64,000 nucleotides of DNA from Arsenicibacter rosenii (lineage in GTDB: Bacteria; Bacteroidota; Bacteroidia; Cytophagales; Spirosomataceae), in contig NZ_MORL01000001.1 in assembly GCF_001870735.1 (NCBI RefSeq), positions 747,222 through 811,221 on the forward strand, read 5' to 3'. Positions 61,004 through 64,000 of the stretch are shown here, piece by piece; position 1 is the first letter of the stretch, and every line of letters begins with the position of its first letter. The notes under the pieces were generated by a model. That model saw only the letters and a program-made list of their open reading frames with translations, had not been told where the DNA came from and did no database searches. Made by a program: the position numbers and the translations under genes.

Positions 61004-62227
61004 ATGAGCCCATCCATACTCGTAGTCGGTTGTTTTGACACAAAAGGCGATGTATTCGCCTACCTGCGGCAGTGCCTGCTCGACAGCGGGGAGCAGGTCT
61101 GCATGATCAATACCGGCGTCATGGGGACCACCACCCTCTTTCCCGTTGATGTTGAAGCCGATGTTGTTGCCGCTCAGGTCAATGAAAGCCTTACCGCCCT
61201 GCGGGAAGAGGGAGACCGCGGACGTGCTATCGGGATCATGAGTCAGGGCGTTGCGGTGCTGGTCAGGCAGCTGGTGGCCGCCAATCAGGTGAAAGCTATT
61301 GTAGGGATGGGCGGTGGCGGCGGCACCTTTATCGCCTTATCCGCCATGCAATCCGTTCCCTTCGGTATCCCCAAGCTGTGTCTGAGTACCCTGGCGGCGA
61401 AAGATGTTTCGGCCCAGACCGGCAGCAAAGACATTACACTGATGACTTCGGTGGTGGATGTGGCGGGCCTCAACAGCATCAGTATGACCCTCATTGCCCA
61501 GGCGGCGGCCGGTATCTGTGCCATGGCGGCGGTTACCCTCACCAATAAAACACAGTACAAGGGCCGGATCGCTATCAGTATGTTCGGCAATACCACGCCC
61601 TGCGTCAATCGGTGTACGGAGCTGCTGCAACAGCAAGGGTATGAAGTCTTTGCCTTCCATGCCAATGGCACCGGCGGCAGTACCATGGAAAGCCTGATTG
61701 CCGACGGCTTTTTCGATGCGGTGCTGGATATTACGACGACCGAACTGGCCGACGAGTTGTGCGGAGGCATCTGTAGTGCCGGACCCGACCGCCTGAAAGC
61801 TGCCACGGCGCTGGGCATTCCGCAGATTATCGTGCCCGGTTGTCTGGATATGGTTAACTTCGGGGCACCCGATACCGTACCGGCCCGTTACCGGGACCGG
61901 TTACTTTACAGCTGGTCGCCGGTTGTAACGCTGATGCGGACCAACGAAGCCGAGAATGAAATCCTTGGCCGGCAACTGGCCGAAACCCTGAATCAATCGG
62001 CCGGACCGGTGACCATCCTGTTGCCGGGCGGCGGGCTTTCCCAGCTGGATGCCAGGGGCGGGCTTTTTTATCAGCCATTGGTCAACCAGATACTGTTTAA
62101 TTCGATAGAAACCCATGCGTCGGACAGGGTGCAGCTTATCCGTTCCGACGCCAATATAAACGATGCGGCGTTCGCAGCCCTGCTTGTCGACTGCTTTACA
62201 GCCATGGAGCAGCAACGAACCACATAA
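61004..62227 (+). CDS. Tm-1-like ATP-binding protein (UPF0261)
   Basis: The 407-residue product matches the UPF0261/Tm-1-like family: MSPSILVVGCFDTKGDVFAYL, NTGVMGTTTLFPVDV, GIMSQGVAVLVRQL, GMGGGGGTFIALSAM, KLCLSTLAAKDVSAQ, SMFGNTTPCVNRCTELL, FHANGTGGSTMESLI. In tomato Tm-1 the equivalent region binds ATP and a viral replicase; the bacterial role is unknown. It is followed after 30 bp by a PEP-hydrolase-like TIM-barrel gene, the same pair that is fused in plant and fungal Tm-1-type proteins. Confidence 0.92.
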   Translation: MSPSILVVGCFDTKGDVFAYLRQCLLDSGEQVCMINTGVMGTTTLFPVDVEADVVAAQVNESLTALREEGDRGRAIGIMSQGVAVLVRQLVAANQVKAIVGMGGGGGTFIALSAMQSVPFGIPKLCLSTLAAKDVSAQTGSKDITLMTSVVDVAGLNSISMTLIAQAAAGICAMAAVTLTNKTQYKGRIAISMFGNTTPCVNRCTELLQQQGYEVFAFHANGTGGSTMESLIADGFFDAVLDITTTELADELCGGICSAGPDRLKAATALGIPQIIVPGCLDMVNFGAPDTVPARYRDRLLYSWSPVVTLMRTNEAENEILGRQLAETLNQSAGPVTILLPGGGLSQLDARGGLFYQPLVNQILFNSIETHASDRVQLIRSDANINDAAFAALLVDCFTAMEQQRTT

Positions 62228-62257
62228 TCCTAATTATCACGAAAAACGTATATTGTT

Positions 62258-63124
62258 ATGCCAAATCCCTGGACCGGAAAAGGAAATCCGTATACCAAAC
62301 AGGAAGTTAAAGACCGATTACAGGCAACGCTGGACCAGCAAAAAGCCATTATTGCAGCCGGGGCCGGTTCCGGCATCAGTGCGAAATTCATTGAAAAAGG
62401 CGGAGCCGACTTATTGATCATCTATAACTCGGGACGCTTCAGAATGTCGGGGCACGGGTCAACGGCGGGGTTGATGGCCTACGGAGATGCCAATGCCATT
62501 GCGATGGAAATCGGTGAATTTGACGTGTTGCCGGTTGTGGAGGAAATTCCCGTTATCTGTGGCGTTCACGGATCGGATCCGCGTCGCCGGATGTGGCATC
62601 ACCTGCTCAAAGTCAAAGATATGGGCTTTTCCGGCGTCAACAACTTTCCGACCCACTCAATTGTAGACGGCCATTTCCGGCAGGTGCTCGAAGAAACCGG
62701 AATGAGCTTTGATAAGGAAGTCGAGATGATCCGGATTGCCAACAAAATGGATCTCTTTACCATTGTGTACGTCGCCACACCCGACGACGCCCGTAAAATG
62801 GCCGATGCCGGCGCCGATGCCATTATTGCGCACGTCGGTACTACCGTAGGCGGTTCGATCGGCGTGGTTGATGCCAGCTGCACCATGGACGACGCCGTCA
62901 GCCGGACCCGGGCCATCATCGATGCGGCCAAAGACATTAAGCCGGATAGTTTCTTCCTGGCCCATGGCGGTCCGATCAATACGCCCGAAGACGTACAAAT
63001 CATTCTGGAGCAAACCACCGCCCACGGCTTTGTCGGGGCCTCGTCTCTCGAACGGATGGGGGTCGAAAAATCCCTGACCGATCTGACCAAATCGTTTAAA
63101 AGCCTCTCGTTTTCGGCTAAATAG
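62258..63124 (+). CDS. PEP-hydrolase-like TIM-barrel protein (PF09370 type)
   Basis: The 288-residue product has the TIM-barrel of the 'phosphoenolpyruvate hydrolase-like' family: AIIAAGAGSGISAKFIEKGGADLL, YNSGRFRMSGHGSTAG, EIPVICGVHGSDPRRRMW, GFSGVNNFPTHSIVDGHFR, ADAIIAHVGTTVGGSIG, FFLAHGGPINTPED. The fold and the Asp/Arg/His-rich loops suggest a small-molecule lyase or hydrolase. It is the second gene of the Tm-1-like operon and is followed by a terminator. Confidence 0.9.
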   Translation: MPNPWTGKGNPYTKQEVKDRLQATLDQQKAIIAAGAGSGISAKFIEKGGADLLIIYNSGRFRMSGHGSTAGLMAYGDANAIAMEIGEFDVLPVVEEIPVICGVHGSDPRRRMWHHLLKVKDMGFSGVNNFPTHSIVDGHFRQVLEETGMSFDKEVEMIRIANKMDLFTIVYVATPDDARKMADAGADAIIAHVGTTVGGSIGVVDASCTMDDAVSRTRAIIDAAKDIKPDSFFLAHGGPINTPEDVQIILEQTTAHGFVGASSLERMGVEKSLTDLTKSFKSLSFSAK

Positions 63125-63138
63125 TGGCCGGCTAACCC

Positions 63139-63182
63139 GGATTCGCTGTCCGGAGACCCAACCGTCTGCGGACAGCGAATCC
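63139..63182 (+). terminator. Terminator after the PEP-hydrolase-like gene
   Basis: Perfect 14-bp stem GGATTCGCTGTCCG (63139-63152) and CGGACAGCGAATCC (63169-63182) with a 16-nt loop, 14 bp past the stop codon. Confidence 0.8.
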
Positions 63183-63224
63183 GTAAAAATCAGCACGGCC
63201 TGAAGAAACTTTGCCCGATACCGT

Positions 63225-63232
63225 TATATTTG
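63225..63232 (+). promoter_or_regulatory. Bacteroidota -7 box (TATATTTG) for modA
   Basis: TATATTTG matches TAnnTTTG and lies 17 bp before ATG 63250, leaving a very short leader. Confidence 0.4.
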
Positions 63233-63249
63233 GACGAAAATAACGTCCG

Positions 63250-64000
63250 ATGAATCATTCTGTACGCTCAGGCTGCCCGCGTTTTCTGCTGCTCATTTGC
63301 GGCCTGCTTCTATCGGCCATTACGGACCTGTCTGCCCAGGAACTCAGAATTGCCGTTGCCGCCAATGCACAGTTTGTGATGGAAACCCTGCGTGATGCGT
63401 TTCAGAAGCAAACCGGCATATCGGTTACGCCCATTGTGAGTTCGTCCGGCAAGCTAACGACGCAAATTCAGCAGGGCGCGCCTTATGACCTCTTTCTTTC
63501 GGCCGATACCGACTATCCTGAAACGTTGTTTAAAGCCGGCCTGACTACCGGAACGCCGTTCATTTATGCCTATGGCTCGCTGGTACTCTGGGCACCGGAC
63601 AAACCTCAGCTCAAACGCCTGCACCAGCTAACGGCCCGATCGGTCCGCCACATTGCTATTGCCAACCCCGCGACAGCACCCTATGGCCAGGCCGCCGTAT
63701 CCCTGTTGAAGTACCATAAGCTCTGGGACGCGCTTCAGCCTAAGATGGTTTACGGGGAAAGCATTGCGCAGGTAAATCAGTATATCACCTCCGGTGCCGC
63801 CGAAGCCGGTTTTACGGCCAAGTCGGTGGTGATGGCTCCCAATGCCAAAGGATACTGGATGGATGTACCGCCCCCCGGTTATGCCCCCATCGCACAGGGG
63901 GTAGTGATCCTCAAGCGCACACAATCGCTCAAAGCTGCCCGACAATTCATTCAGTTTTTGCGTAGCTCAACCGGCCGCCGTATTTTGCAGCAATACGGCT
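63250..64000 (+). CDS. modA: Molybdate ABC transporter substrate-binding protein, 3'-truncated by the window
   Basis: From ATG 63250 an unbroken frame runs off the right edge (250 codons). It starts with a signal peptide (FLLLICGLLLSAITDLSAQ), then ELRIAVAANAQFVMETL, VTPIVSSSGKLTTQIQQGAPYDLFLSAD, YGSLVLWAPDKP, IANPATAPYGQAAV, VYGESIAQVNQYITSGAAEAGF and GVVILKR. These are the ModA fold and oxyanion-binding loops (SSGK, SGAAEAGF). It delivers molybdate to a ModBC transporter expected just downstream. The molybdenum hydroxylase at 8302-11020 is a possible user of the imported metal, about 52 kb away. Confidence 0.92.
   Translation, partial: MNHSVRSGCPRFLLLICGLLLSAITDLSAQELRIAVAANAQFVMETLRDAFQKQTGISVTPIVSSSGKLTTQIQQGAPYDLFLSADTDYPETLFKAGLTTGTPFIYAYGSLVLWAPDKPQLKRLHQLTARSVRHIAIANPATAPYGQAAVSLLKYHKLWDALQPKMVYGESIAQVNQYITSGAAEAGFTAKSVVMAPNAKGYWMDVPPPGYAPIAQGVVILKRTQSLKAARQFIQFLRSSTGRRILQQYG

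Overview
The window looks like chromosomal DNA of a Bacteroidota bacterium, most likely order Cytophagales (a Spirosoma/Fibrella-like lineage). The evidence is a SusC/SusD outer-membrane nutrient system, very large secreted repeat proteins, -7 boxes of the TAnnTTTG type instead of -10 TATAAT, start codons with little or no Shine-Dalgarno sequence, and a GC-rich coding bias. The genus assignment is inference from gene style, not from a marker gene.

Layout. 1-6860: 3' part of a giant surface protein made of about 23 Ig-like repeats with a Cys pair in each. 6951-11020: VF530-type small protein, aldo/keto reductase, and an isoquinoline-oxidoreductase-like molybdenum hydroxylase pair. 11238-12822: two clusters of very small minus-strand genes, nearly all broken by single frameshifts. 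13152-14777: GapN-type aldehyde dehydrogenase. 15042-19430: a stressosome-like RsbR-RsbS-RsbT-RsbX module ending in a histidine kinase. 19468-22907: tandem palindromic repeats, an SPFH protein, a zinc-ribbon membrane protein and an aminotransferase. 23074-26352: large secreted repeat protein. 26429-30214: GT2 glycosyltransferase, cold-shock protein, small ORFs, fatty acid desaturase. 30663-34500: lipoprotein, TetR/MFS efflux pair, PhoD-like lipoprotein.

34641-44521 is a polysaccharide-utilisation locus on the minus strand: NarL-type regulator and TPR histidine kinase, then SusC, SusD, an IPT-domain glycan-binding lipoprotein and a GH26 mannanase. 44659-45041 is a repeat-only patch. 45079-52817 is a heavy-metal efflux locus (OmpR-type regulator, sensor kinase, TolC-like protein, adaptor, CzcA/CusA-type pump). 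52968-59844 holds a huge secreted alginate-lyase-family protein and a PAS histidine kinase. 60149-64000 holds a DUF892 ferritin-like protein, a Tm-1-like/PEP-hydrolase-like pair and the start of modA.

The most unusual features are the stressosome module that ends in a histidine kinase whose N-terminus looks like a dead RsbT domain; the two clusters of frameshifted mini-genes with a duplicated upstream element; a C-terminal motif shared by two otherwise unrelated secreted giants; and several families of palindromic repeats, one with a compensatory base change and another bracketing the mannanase gene.
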